A DNA stretch of 64,000 bases, taken from Glossina fuscipes. Lineage: Eukaryota > Arthropoda > Insecta > Diptera > Glossinidae. The position numbers were made by a program, and so were the translations under genes. Where the stretch lies: positions 49,138,461 through 49,202,460 of the forward strand of contig NW_023998415.1 of NCBI RefSeq assembly GCF_014805625.2, read 5' to 3'. Positions 51,151 to 61,240 of the stretch are shown here, piece after piece. How positions within the stretch are numbered: position 1 is the stretch's first letter; each line of letters starts with the position of its first letter. Below the pieces are notes generated by a model. The model did no database searches. It had not been told where the DNA came from and worked only from the letters and a program-made list of their open reading frames with translations.

Positions 51151-53533
51151 ATTTGCCAAGGTTTAGCATTGCAACACGGAAGAGTACAACTCATCACAAA
51201 TGGCAAATTATTTGGAGTTTTTATTATGGTCCCGTCCATCTATGATTGTGACAACTTTTCATGTTATGTTGATCTACCAGCTTACTGTCGTCATAAGCGC
51301 CGTCTTGAGCCAACAATCAATAGTTTTCTCTATGGAGTTTCGTTTTGAAAAAATGGGTAATAATTCATGGATTGAAGAGCATCCCAAAGGTGTAATGACG
51401 ACGGCTGGAGTGTAAGCAAGGCTTGCAAATTGAACGGCAATATTCTCGCACGCTAGAGAATCCGCAATATGCCAACCAGACTATCGAATAATCAAATTAT
51501 TGGAAACCAATTGGCGAGACGCACCCATAGTAAGAGAAAAGAAAAACAAGAAATAATTATTTCGAGTAAAATTAATAACGGTTTCTTTAATTTATTTTCC
51601 TGGCGATTCTAAGATGTTAGGTTGTGGAAATCGCTATGCTCTTCTGTACGTGAATAATCTTTCGTTAGCATAGGCATATAGAGCAGCCTAAACTATTGAT
51701 ATTAATATGAAAAAAGGTCGATTTTGGTCTGTACAACGCATTAAACAGAAAATGTACATTTTTTTCATTTATTCAGAGGTCTTTTTATTGGTCGAAGCGT
51801 ATAGGCAGTGTGCAATTGAAATTCGTGTTAAAGCATTGCTTTCGTGTGTCTTTTTAATTGCACTAGTTAGGATGTTGTTATTTATTTGTTGTTTGCTCTC
51901 ATTTGCACTTACTTTAATTAATTCTTTTGCCAACACAGAACAGTAGCCGTGACAAGCCTTTAACGACTTTTGTTCTTCTATCCGCTTTTATGGTCATTTG
52001 CCAAATGCCTGTCAGTTGACATTTTGCAAAATATTATATGCAAATATTAATTTCATATTCTGAATACGTACGTCTCTCAGTCAGTCCGTCCGTATAATGG
52101 ACTTGCGATCTGGAATTTATCATCGTTCCTTCAGCTCCTTGTTAGCCTTATTAGCATAAGGAAATTTTCAATTAAATTCGTTCTCTATTGCTTAAAGGAA
52201 ACCTTTCCATTCTTGTTGTACTTAACTGAAAATTGCTTGAAAAATGATCAGAAGTAAGAAGAAAAACTAAAAGTAAAGGAATGTAATCTGAAGGAAACCT
52301 GCTCGTGCGCACCTACCCACAGGTTCTATGTGCTCTATTAATATTTAATTCTTTTAACATTTTTTTGTTATATTGAAAAAGTGATTTACTTGTTTTAAAG
52401 CCTTCCTTATTCTAATGACAAGATTGCGGAGACATTTGAGCAATAATTGCGAAGAAAATTAAAGATGAAATTTAAAGGGAACTAGACCCAGTGTTTAATC
52501 GAAATCCAGTGTTTATTAAACCTTAAACAATTTTATGTGAATGTGGTCTTTAATTTGCCTGCAATCCCTACACACGCATCACAGAACAATATTTATTTAT
52601 ACATAAACATACTTAGTTTGCATAGAATTGTGTCTCTTTGTGTGCTTTCATTGCCACCTCTTATCAGTAAGCATTATTCAACTGCTGACTACTTAGAATG
52701 TATACCGTTTGACAACGTTGAAGCCAGCAAAACGAATACAAGCAAGAGTTTTTGTGTCCATTTTGCGATTTTGCATTTTTTTCTTTTTTTAAATTTTCAT
52801 ACCAACTACTAAGGGATGGTAATGCAATCTTTTTTTTTTTTTTTTTCTTTTTAGTTGTCTTTGCAATATATATAATTTATAATAAAAACGACAAATTCAT
52901 CACCGATTTGCTTCTATCTGCTCACCTACTCTCGTTTATTAGATCTTCTACAGGTACGAAAAAATGTCTTGCTTTACAGCGCCAATAGGAAGCATGAAAA
53001 CAAAAAATAAAAAAATAAAATGCAGATGTTATGTGTGACATTTGCTAATACTACCTTTATGTTTATTAACGGTTCGGATTGCATTGAAACGTTCACGGAC
53101 CAACGTCTAACAATGTTGCGATGGAGTTTCCTTTTACACATTTGTAAAGTTCATGCCGGGCTAGCTATTAGAAAATGCTTTTGCTTATCTTTTTTCCCTT
53201 TTGAAGATCCTTTCAAAAACTCGTTTGTTAGGGCACTTTCAGATAGATGACTTATTTTAGGAAAATTTCGAATTCAACACACAATAGAACCAAGTTTTCC
53301 AATCTATGATGTATTTATAATTCTCAAATCCCCTTTACAAACCTATTCAGTATTGTAAGTCTCTTGCGTTCATAGATTTTTATATGCCTCTCGATCCATT
53401 TTTATACGCCCCCATACTCGTTTTGTCATAATGTTTGCAACACCCAAAAGAAAGCTTGAGCGACTCTATCTATAAATTATATAAATTCTTGATCAGCATG
53501 AACTTCTGAATTGATTAAACCATATTTGTCCAT
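51151..53533. other. AT-rich non-coding stretch, no gene seen
   Basis: Poly-T runs at 52831-52846 and several 60-90 codon frames on the plus strand (52537-52812, 52752-52988, 53020-53250) rich in phenylalanine and leucine from T-rich DNA. None has a domain signature. Confidence 0.6.
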
Positions 53534-53549
53534 CTGTGTGTGTGTGTGT

Positions 53550-53602
<53 letters not shown>
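53534..53602. repeat. TG microsatellite
   Basis: TG dinucleotide array of nearly 70 bases with a single GAG interruption near 53554. The minus-strand polyhistidine/threonine frame is its translation. Confidence 0.97.
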
Positions 53603-53603
<1 letters not shown>

Positions 53604-54064
53604 TTTTTGGTGAACACTTTGATATTTTTTCCACGACGGTCGATACTGAAAATGGGCCATCAGATTGATCAGAGCATAAGGGTACAGTGATACGTAAAAC
53701 TGAAAACAACTCTGTTTTTCTACTCAAAAATTTATGAGTTTTCACTCGTTACTCACAAATAATAGAAGACTGCAAATTTTCCACTTGTACTTTACGAAAT
53801 GCTCTACTACTTATCTATAGAAATGGAAAAAATTGGTCCCACCCACACAAGGTTATAAGTGATTAAATTTTCTCTTTTTTCAATCTTTTGAGGTCTTATG
53901 CTTATTAACCCTAACATAAGCAAGACAACATTTTCAAAACTATTTTATACATTCGTCAAATAAAGGTATTATCTGCCTAAGAATTCGTTAGTGTTCAGTT
54001 AATTATGTTGGACGTTACGACTTACTAGAGTAATTTCTCTTACTAATACCTTTTAGTGAATTTG
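53603..54064. other. Non-coding spacer, nothing seen
   Basis: AT-rich DNA between the TG microsatellite and the GC-richer repeat. No frame or structure of note. Confidence 0.6.
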
Positions 54065-54435
54065 TGGCAAGGGTTTAACGTGGGTTCCTGCCTGTAAGGC
54101 TTAACCCCACGGTGGCCCAAACCACTTTTAAGCGTACTACGCCCCCTGGCGAGTTAGACAATCCCCACAGAGTAGGGGCCTAAACAGCACCAGAGTCCAG
54201 AACAGTTTATTGTGTATGGAACAATAAACCCCACTCTGGTGAATGGCGAGGCCTAGCTGCACTCAACTGTTCCATTTTAGCTAGGAACTCGCCAACCACA
54301 ACCACCACGAGTACTCCCCGAAGGGCCGCACCCAAGCAGTCAGGACTCACCAATTGATCAACTGACTGCTTCCGCCATAAGGCTTCCACTGTGCTGTTGA
54401 TCAATTACCACCATTACCCGCAGGCATCCGTGACA
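54065..54435 (-). repeat. GC-richer interspersed repeat with internal inverted repeat, copy 2
   Basis: Inverted partner of the 41.7 kb repeat and the better preserved. On the minus strand it reads TGCCTGCGGGTAATGG, CTTCGGGGAGTACTCGTGG, GTGGTTGTGGTTGGCGAG, TCACCAGAGTGGGGTTTATT, CACAATAAACTG, TTTAGGCCCCTACTCTGTGG, GGATTGTCTAACTC and GGCCACCGTGGGGTTAAGCC. The internal inverted repeat GTTTATTGT-TCCATAC-ACAATAAAC (about 54207-54232) has perfect nine-base arms. A minus-strand open frame of 65 codons crosses the unit but is broken in the other copy and is not regarded as coding. Confidence 0.78.
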
Positions 54436-54878
54436 TGTGTTCAAAAGTAAAAATAGGAAAAGGGGGAAAACTTATTCGTCATATCCCTTTTCCATTTTTG
54501 CATGTATTAATTAATTTACCGGACATTTTCTATCAATCGGCCAAAGGGAAGGCCGTCCGTCCATTCCTTTTTGCATTAATAGTATAATTAATTTATTTAT
54601 TTACTACGACTTAAGGACAAAGTCCATCATATACCTTTTAGTGAAGTAAAAGGTGGAAGATAAATTCTATCCCATTCACTTTGGTGCGTGAAAGATTTTA
54701 ATGCTGATGGGTAGGTGAAATTCGATCATAGCCGAATATAACTTTTTTACTTTTTTTTTTTTTTTTTTTATTTATTTACAATAACTACACATTAATAAAG
54801 TTCTTCAGTTTACCGATGCAAGTGAAATCCAAATGAATTATTCTTTAGCAGCGAAGAAGAATTTAATTAAATTCACAT
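54436..54878. other. Repeat-like sequence abutting the assembly gap
   Basis: Contains GGCCGTCCGTCCATTCC, TTTATTTATTTA and TTCGATCATAGCCGAATATA followed by a poly-T run at 54751-54770. The mix suggests the tail of a dispersed element, but no second copy in the window confirms it. Confidence 0.4.
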
Positions 54879-55278
54879 NNNNNNNNNNNNNNNNNNNNNN
54901 NNNNNNNNNNNNNNNNNNNNNNNNNNNNNNNNNNNNNNNNNNNNNNNNNNNNNNNNNNNNNNNNNNNNNNNNNNNNNNNNNNNNNNNNNNNNNNNNNNNN
55001 NNNNNNNNNNNNNNNNNNNNNNNNNNNNNNNNNNNNNNNNNNNNNNNNNNNNNNNNNNNNNNNNNNNNNNNNNNNNNNNNNNNNNNNNNNNNNNNNNNNN
55101 NNNNNNNNNNNNNNNNNNNNNNNNNNNNNNNNNNNNNNNNNNNNNNNNNNNNNNNNNNNNNNNNNNNNNNNNNNNNNNNNNNNNNNNNNNNNNNNNNNNN
55201 NNNNNNNNNNNNNNNNNNNNNNNNNNNNNNNNNNNNNNNNNNNNNNNNNNNNNNNNNNNNNNNNNNNNNNNNNNNNNN
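54879..55278. other. Assembly gap (400 N)
   Basis: Exactly 400 N. The round number suggests an estimated or default gap size. A poly-T run (about 54751-54770) and TTTATTTA sequence precede it within 110 bases, so a repeat probably stopped the assembly. Open frames that span it are artefacts. Confidence 0.99.
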
Positions 55279-55857
55279 TGCAAATCACATAGCGGTAGAC
55301 GGATAGCCATAAGGTGTAAATGCTAGGCTGATTTTCTCTACTGCAAAGCAATCGTTTTCCCTAAACACTTGGAAGATCAAACTGCTTGTGATTACTGTAC
55401 TCAGGCAAGCAGTTGTTGTCTGGACCCCACGACCTCCACTGGGCAGAAGGAATTCTGGCTCCTTTTATGATTCCGAGCATTGCAATACCTATAAACTTAC
55501 TCACAACAGCCATTACTATTCAGAAATGCCTATTAGCAACTTTATAGATCGTATCGATTCTATATGCAAGCAATTTACATATGTTCTTAGTTGTCTCTTA
55601 GTTTGTCCACTCGCCTTCCTCTCCAGCATCTATTTGTCCAACGATCAGCACCGCATAAATTGAAGTAAAATACGAACACTAAAGCATAAGTCTTCTCACT
55701 CTACATATTCAAGAATCAATTTTTAAAGTAAGCGAGCCAGTAAGCAAGGTTAGGTTTTAAATTTACCAGCCTATGGAAATATTATACTTTAAAACATTTA
55801 AGAAATCTGGATTGATTTCTTTTTTTTAATATGCACATCAATGAAACTGAGGAGATA
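55279..55857. other. Non-coding stretch after the gap, no gene seen
   Basis: A 91-codon plus-strand frame (55388-55663) has no recognisable domain. Otherwise AT-rich unique-looking DNA. Confidence 0.55.
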
Positions 55858-56055
55858 TCCACTGTTTGTGTAACAGGGTGACGATCGGAGAAAAGTAAGG
55901 TGGTGAGCACGGCTTGGTGGATGTTTGCCCAATCGGCTAAGTACTCATTATATAGCTACGGCCAAGGTAAACTCGAATGCATTTGAGATTTGAGCTCGCG
56001 AACATTCCACTTCGTAATCGCGATTCTTGCCTGTACGGCTGCTCAGGCGGATTTG
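55858..56055 (-). mobile_element. tRNA-derived SINE, copy 3
   Basis: Minus-strand copy with head and body. From about 56050 downward it reads CCGCCTGAGCAGCCGTACAG (eroded A box), GGCAAGAATCGCG, GTTCGCGAGCTCAAATCTCA (B box region 55985-55998), then the body GGCCGTAGCTATATAATGAG and GCCGATTGGGCAAACATCC. The block from CGTAGCTATA to GCCGATTGGGCA is shared with the 51.1 kb copy, and the head and early body with copies 1 and 2, so this copy links all four. The 3' end near 55860 is set by loss of similarity and is approximate. Confidence 0.78.
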
Positions 56056-58584
56056 TAAAATTTGATACAAATATTCCTCAGTTCTGGGTGACAATTGCTT
56101 CGATTTCCCCATAACTGACACAAGATATTTTCGAAATTTTTATTTCTTGATTTGAGATGACAAGCATCAACGATGGATGCACCGTAAGGCAATAAAAAAT
56201 TCTTAAAAACAAGTTTTGCTTACCACATGTTCTGTCTTCAAGTGCCAGGTTTCAATGCACATAGACAGTGTACAACGATAATTTTAAATTCAGTTATATG
56301 CGTGTATGCGAAAATGAAAGAAAATTGTTTATATTATTTCATCTCGAAATTAATTAAAAAATAAAGAATTGTACCTAAGGAAAGCTACCAGAGAAGTTGG
56401 TCTAATTAAATGCTTCAAAAAATTCAATACAACAATGAGTGGAAACAAATTAATTTCTGCTTTTTTTTTTTTTTTCTTTATTTGAAGACAACAAAAACGA
56501 TGAGGAACTGTTTCGAAAACATTTGAGTGCATAGTCTTATCAAATAATACATATATTGCATATATACACAGATGCAACAAAAGCATAAAACCCTATTTCA
56601 TTGCTTAATAAGCAAAGACTTTGAATTTGTTGTCAGAGTGTGTATGTACGGACATACTTTTTGGCTGTGTTAACAATAAATAGTACGATCTCTCCGTTCC
56701 CGGTTCGGAGTCAATCTGCGCATCTGTGCTTGTGGGCTTGCTTGCTGGGTGATTTGTATTTGAACATGAATAGACCCATCCCAAGCCACGCCATGTCCCA
56801 TATATATTAAGCATTAAGCAAGAGCAGCAAGAACGATGCAAAGCCAAACTGTATATTTTCCTGTGTATCTACAAATATAGGTAATAGAAAATGTACTTAT
56901 GTCTACAGTCATAAATTTTTATGCGCTTAAACATACACATGTGCATACTTAGCCAGTTATATATTTTTTTAGTAGCGATATGTGTATGTGAATATTTGAA
57001 TGTAGGTGTATGGGAATAAGCATGCATGCGTGTATAGATACATAATGTATGTGAGAGCACTACTTTGTTGGAAGTGACAAAACCAGGCGTTGTCAGTTAC
57101 ATTCAAAACTCGTATCAACAAAATTTTCGACAACGTAACTCCTAATAGTAATAACAGTAAATGCAGTCAGTACAGCAATGACACAATAGGACTATTCAGC
57201 ACAGCATACGAACAACGAACACGCACACGCTAACTGGCCACTTATTCACACACTTTCGTATTTCATTATTGCTGCGTGTGTTTGCGTGAATAAAAATGTT
57301 TTCTCTACTATGTTAGCAATGTTGTTGCTCATTTTTTTTTTTTTTTTTTTTTGCTTCTTTCTTTCCCTTCTTCTTCTTGTTCTTCTTCTACTTCTTGTTT
57401 TTTTTTTTTTTCAACTAATCTAAATCAATTTGCATCAAGAGCCTCGTTTCATTCTATTATTGCAGCATGCAATTCGAGCCAATTTACTGGTGTGAAAAGG
57501 AAAAACAATTCCAAGGCAACAGCGACGACTACAACAAAGAAGTCTTACGAACATTTGTTTAGGTTCCTTGGTGAAGCAAGACTCTGTCTCTCTCCAAAAA
57601 CTATTTCCAACAGCAGAAAGTGAAGAAAAAATAATTGCAATACTTTTTTTTTGAAATATTCCTGCAAAAAAAAAAAAAAAAATCAAAAAAAAAAGAAAAA
57701 CTGCATTCAGCTTGAGCCGACTTCTTGAATAGCCTTCATATTGAAGAGACAACTAAAATTATAATAACCAATTGCAAATGTGTGAAGAAGACTTGCCTCT
57801 CTATCGCAAAGAGCGGATGCAATTTTCCTTCCTAAGCGAGAACGGCGAGGAGTCAATGCTTAACAGTGCTATCTTAGCATTCTTAGCTTTCTTGTACTAT
57901 ACTACTAGCCATATAAGCTACACAATTAACTTGCGGGCAACGAGTGCTCCGTTTCTTTCTTTTGTAGAACGACGGAAGAGTTTTCATGGCTGGCAAATGC
58001 ATCTGATATGTCTTAGTGAACGTCTATAAAGTTTTAATCCTTACAATGGAAGGGCGAATAACATGAACTAAATAAATACCATTAATAAACAAACATATTC
58101 ACATACGTGAATCTTATATTTATCAGTGCATTTTGCCGTACCAAAATTCGACCAGATATCATTCTCATTGGGAATTTATTAATTTGAAATTAGTTCGGTC
58201 CGTACGGTAGGCGAGAGTCTAAGGAGCACTGCGGGATGTTGAATAAAACTATGATTTTCTCCGTGATTGGCAAGTATTGTCCTTAAGCTGTGGGGCAACC
58301 GTATACAGCATTAGAATAAAGCCCACACAACATTGTCTCTTGCAGTTTGGAATAGGTGTAATTCTGTAACAACTGCAACACCGTTTCGCTTCACTTTCCT
58401 GCTTTACTTTGTCTGCTTAATTCGGTGGATAGTGTCGCTAAAGCGTCTTACAAGTGGTGAACAATGGAAGCGACACAATATCGGAAGCTCAAAAAATCAT
58501 AATTGAACTGTTGAACTATCAACATCGATAGCGTCAAAACTGAATATCGACAATGAGCCAATTTGGAGAGCTTAACGTAGCGTG
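56056..58584. other. AT-rich non-coding stretch, no gene seen
   Basis: Poly-T runs at 56459-56475, 57332-57352 and 57398-57411, TTC-rich pyrimidine tract at 57353-57397, poly-A at 57666-57681. An 85-codon plus-strand frame at 57772-58029 has fairly balanced composition and a hydrophobic patch (AILAFLAFLYY) but no known family; it is not called as a gene. Confidence 0.55.
57332..57411. repeat. Poly-T and TTC pyrimidine tract
   Basis: About 80 bases that are almost all pyrimidine, made of two poly-T runs and a TTC-rich middle. Confidence 0.9.
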
Positions 58585-58945
58585 GTCTCTTATGATTTGT
58601 TTCAATCAAATGAAACCGTTACCAAGCGATGATACGGAACAATAAATAATGCAGCTGCGAGTTATAACATCGTGTTTTTTCAGTTTGAAGAAATCCGGGC
58701 CCATACAACAAAACTCGCTTAGGAAATGTTTGCAATTCCTGCTGCTGCTATCCCCAGAAATTAATCCTTACGATTAACATGGGTTTCAATAGATGATTTA
58801 CTGTTGGCCTCGATTCTTATGAGGATAGGCAAGTTTGACTTGTTTTTTTTTGGCGGTAAGCTTCCTTCGAGACGTCAGTCGGAATCCGCTGAAAGGTTGG
58901 AAACAATTATAGTCAACGATGGATAAAACTTTGTTTAATCTGTAC
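58585..58945 (+). pseudogene. Mariner transposase fossil (C-terminal part)
   Basis: Heavily decayed mariner-like transposase, weaker than the other two in the window. Recognisable pieces in order are VSYDLFQSNETVT near 58584-58622 (family YYELLKPNETVT), EEIRAHTTKLA near 58689-58721 (family DNARPHTAKL), and a tail at about 58833-58935. The tail reads KFDLFFFGGKLPS, then SAERLETIIVNDG, a stop and NF, which matches the family's FF..G...LPERW...I...G.YF ending. The frame shifts between pieces and contains stops. The DNA position of the second catalytic Asp is not preserved. The part upstream of 58580 shows no match I can defend, so the copy is 5'-truncated or too eroded. No terminal repeats were found. 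It differs enough from the 28.6 kb copy to suggest another lineage or an older insertion. Confidence 0.68.
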
Positions 58946-59793
58946 CTTGTTCGATCTTAAGAAAAACGTTCCGAACTAATTTATACTCGCAATACGTATA
59001 AATCGAACATATATATATTAGAGTATCCTATATATATTAAGTGACAATTTTCATGGAGGAAAATTAAAAATAATGCATTCGGCTGAGTTTCGTTACAGAT
59101 TATTTATTATAATATTGTTGTTCCAAAGTAAATAAAATGTGATCAGATAGCTATTAAAAAAGTCCTAATTAGCGGATCTGCAGATGTCAATAGTATACTT
59201 TTAGGTAACAAACAAAATGAACAGCTTTTGTTGAAAGTGTGTTCGACTTTAGCGAAGAATTGCAGCTTCTTCCAAGCCTTTGTCATGTCACCAATGTAAC
59301 GGTGTATTGCAAAGATTTTTACGTTTCAATAAAATTGAATAATTACAGCAGTTGTACTATTTACCTTTTAGTCGCCGATCCGAAAGTCAGCGGTTTAGCA
59401 AACCGAAATATAAAGTTCGTCCTTGCTGCACACACTTCCTTTCACTATATATACTTGAAGACCTGCTATCAAAATCAGTTCAAATAATTGAAATTGAATT
59501 TAAATGCGCATCATATTAGCGGACAAAAGAAAATTTAATTTATATTTTGCTTATCTGTTATTGGGATGATTACGTGATCACAGATTAATTTCTTTAAGAG
59601 GGACAAGGAACTTCAAATTGCATCAGTCATTCGATTATTGATTTAAATTATTGTTGAAAAAATTTGATATAAAATACGTCCTGATCGACGAGTCCGCACA
59701 CGCCTAACAATATGTTTCTGCTTATCATTAAATAAAAATACCTTAATGACCAACATATCTGATTTTTCGAGAAGAACGCTTGTTAGGGCCTTT
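58946..59793. other. AT-rich non-coding stretch, no gene seen
   Basis: Short TATATA stretches at 59010-59035 and an 82-codon plus-strand frame at 59239-59487 with no recognised domain. Confidence 0.6.
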
Positions 59794-59794
59794 C

Positions 59795-59848
<54 letters not shown>

Positions 59849-59849
59849 G
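59794..59849. repeat. GA microsatellite
   Basis: GA dinucleotide array with a single AAAG interruption near 59813, then GGAAGAAACC and a poly-A run. Confidence 0.97.
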
Positions 59850-61014
59850 AAACCATTAAAAAAAAAAAGAAGTAAAGAAACTAATAATGATCACGCGGAG
59901 ACTGGGTTCGCGTAATTTAAAGTCTCTTATTAGTTATAATACAGCTGAACTAACTAAAGGGCAGGTCAGCTATCAAACCCACGACTGTGGATCGGTCTGA
60001 ATTTTGTATTCATGTCGAACCGAGAAGCGAGCGAGCGCAAATGGAAACCCCCGGAAGCAAGAAAAAGAGTGAAAAATATACGAAAGGGAAAGAGAAAGGA
60101 ATAGAGTTTTTGTTGTTTGCATGAATTCGCCGTTTTTCTGTGAAAAGATATTTTGCGCAAAGGCAAATCAACGTTTGTGCGAATAACTGTGTGCTGAGCA
60201 ATATCAACAAACAAACGAGGAAACACATGCACAGAATACATTCGTATTTGTACTAAAATGTTATCATTTCTGTTTGTCTATGTTTGCAAAGAGTGATGAA
60301 TGACTCTTTTAATTACTTGCTAACGGACATGCACATTATTGCAACTCAAAGACAATGTATATGCATGCATGTGACCGACACCATACAATCATAGATGTAT
60401 GCGCCCAGTCTTGCATATATATACATGTTTCTATATAAAAAGTATTTTATTTATTTATTTATTTTTTTTTTTTTTTTCAAGTCAATTACTTTACATTTTT
60501 TATAACATTAATAAACGTTTTTGTTTTATTTTTTTTTTTTTAATGCAACCAATACATGTTGATGGCTTTTTTTGATTATAATTATAAAAGAAAGACCCAT
60601 TCCCTGATTAAGTTATATTGGCTAGTAAATTGATAACATTTTTAAAAGCATCGCAAGACGTCACACCGATCGATAACTCCTATGGCTGAATAAACGGAAA
60701 GAGGTTTTTTTTTTTTTTTGCGAAATCCAACTTTTATTTATTAACATAGATAGCGTCGTCCAACGCTTCTCTTACATTTGGATGCTCATCATTTCAGATT
60801 CAAATCGTTTTGCGCTGGAACATCCTTTTGAGATACTAAGCTCATAGTCGTTGAAAAGTAGCGCAGTGTTTCGTCGGAGTGGAGGTTCGTCCGGATGGCA
60901 CGTCTATTTTTTAGATAAATTACAATGGCTCGAGAAGAAAGTTTAGTGAGGCATGCGTCTAGGGAAAACTTTTCTACGTTAGTTGTTTGCTCTTGCATGA
61001 TATAAAAACATAGG
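59850..61014. other. AT-rich non-coding stretch, no gene seen
   Basis: TTTA tandem plus poly-T at 60448-60478, poly-T at 60528-60541 and 60704-60719. Overlapping minus-strand frames at 59966-60241 have no domain. Confidence 0.6.
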
Positions 61015-61240
61015 CCGATGGAGACTGTAGGTAGGGGCAGGGAGCCTAGTCATAAGACCCGTCCGTCCACTAAGTAGGTTTCGTCCGTCCCGCTACCCTC
61101 GTTAGAGCTTTAGCACGTGTATTTCTCCAGTGTAACCGTCTGTGAAGTGCCCCGTAACATGGGAGTTGAAAGCCCCCATTAGCTTATCAATGGCATGTGC
61201 GTCTATTTGTAGATTTTTATTAGACAACAGGTGGCAAAAG
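61015..61240 (-). mobile_element. GC-richer island, possible retroelement remnant
   Basis: This stretch is noticeably richer in G and C than its AT-rich flanks, as expected of a younger insertion. On the minus strand a frame reads AIDKLMGAFNSHVTGHFTDG with further codons before a stop. The TGH after a hydrophobic stretch is faintly like the tail of non-LTR retrotransposon polyproteins. The match is too weak to name a family. It could equally be a decayed fragment of something else. Plus-strand direct repeats of CGTCCGTCC at 61062 and 61083 lie within it. Confidence 0.25.

Noticed and set aside
53515..53745. Minus-strand frame with a His/Thr repeat
   Set aside because: Translation of the TG microsatellite.
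54833..55351. Three open frames of 145-162 codons, the longest in the window
   Set aside because: Almost all residues are unknown because the frames run through the 400-N gap.
57772..58029. 85-codon plus-strand frame with a hydrophobic patch
   Set aside because: No recognisable family and no flanking gene structure; kept only as a note in the region entry.
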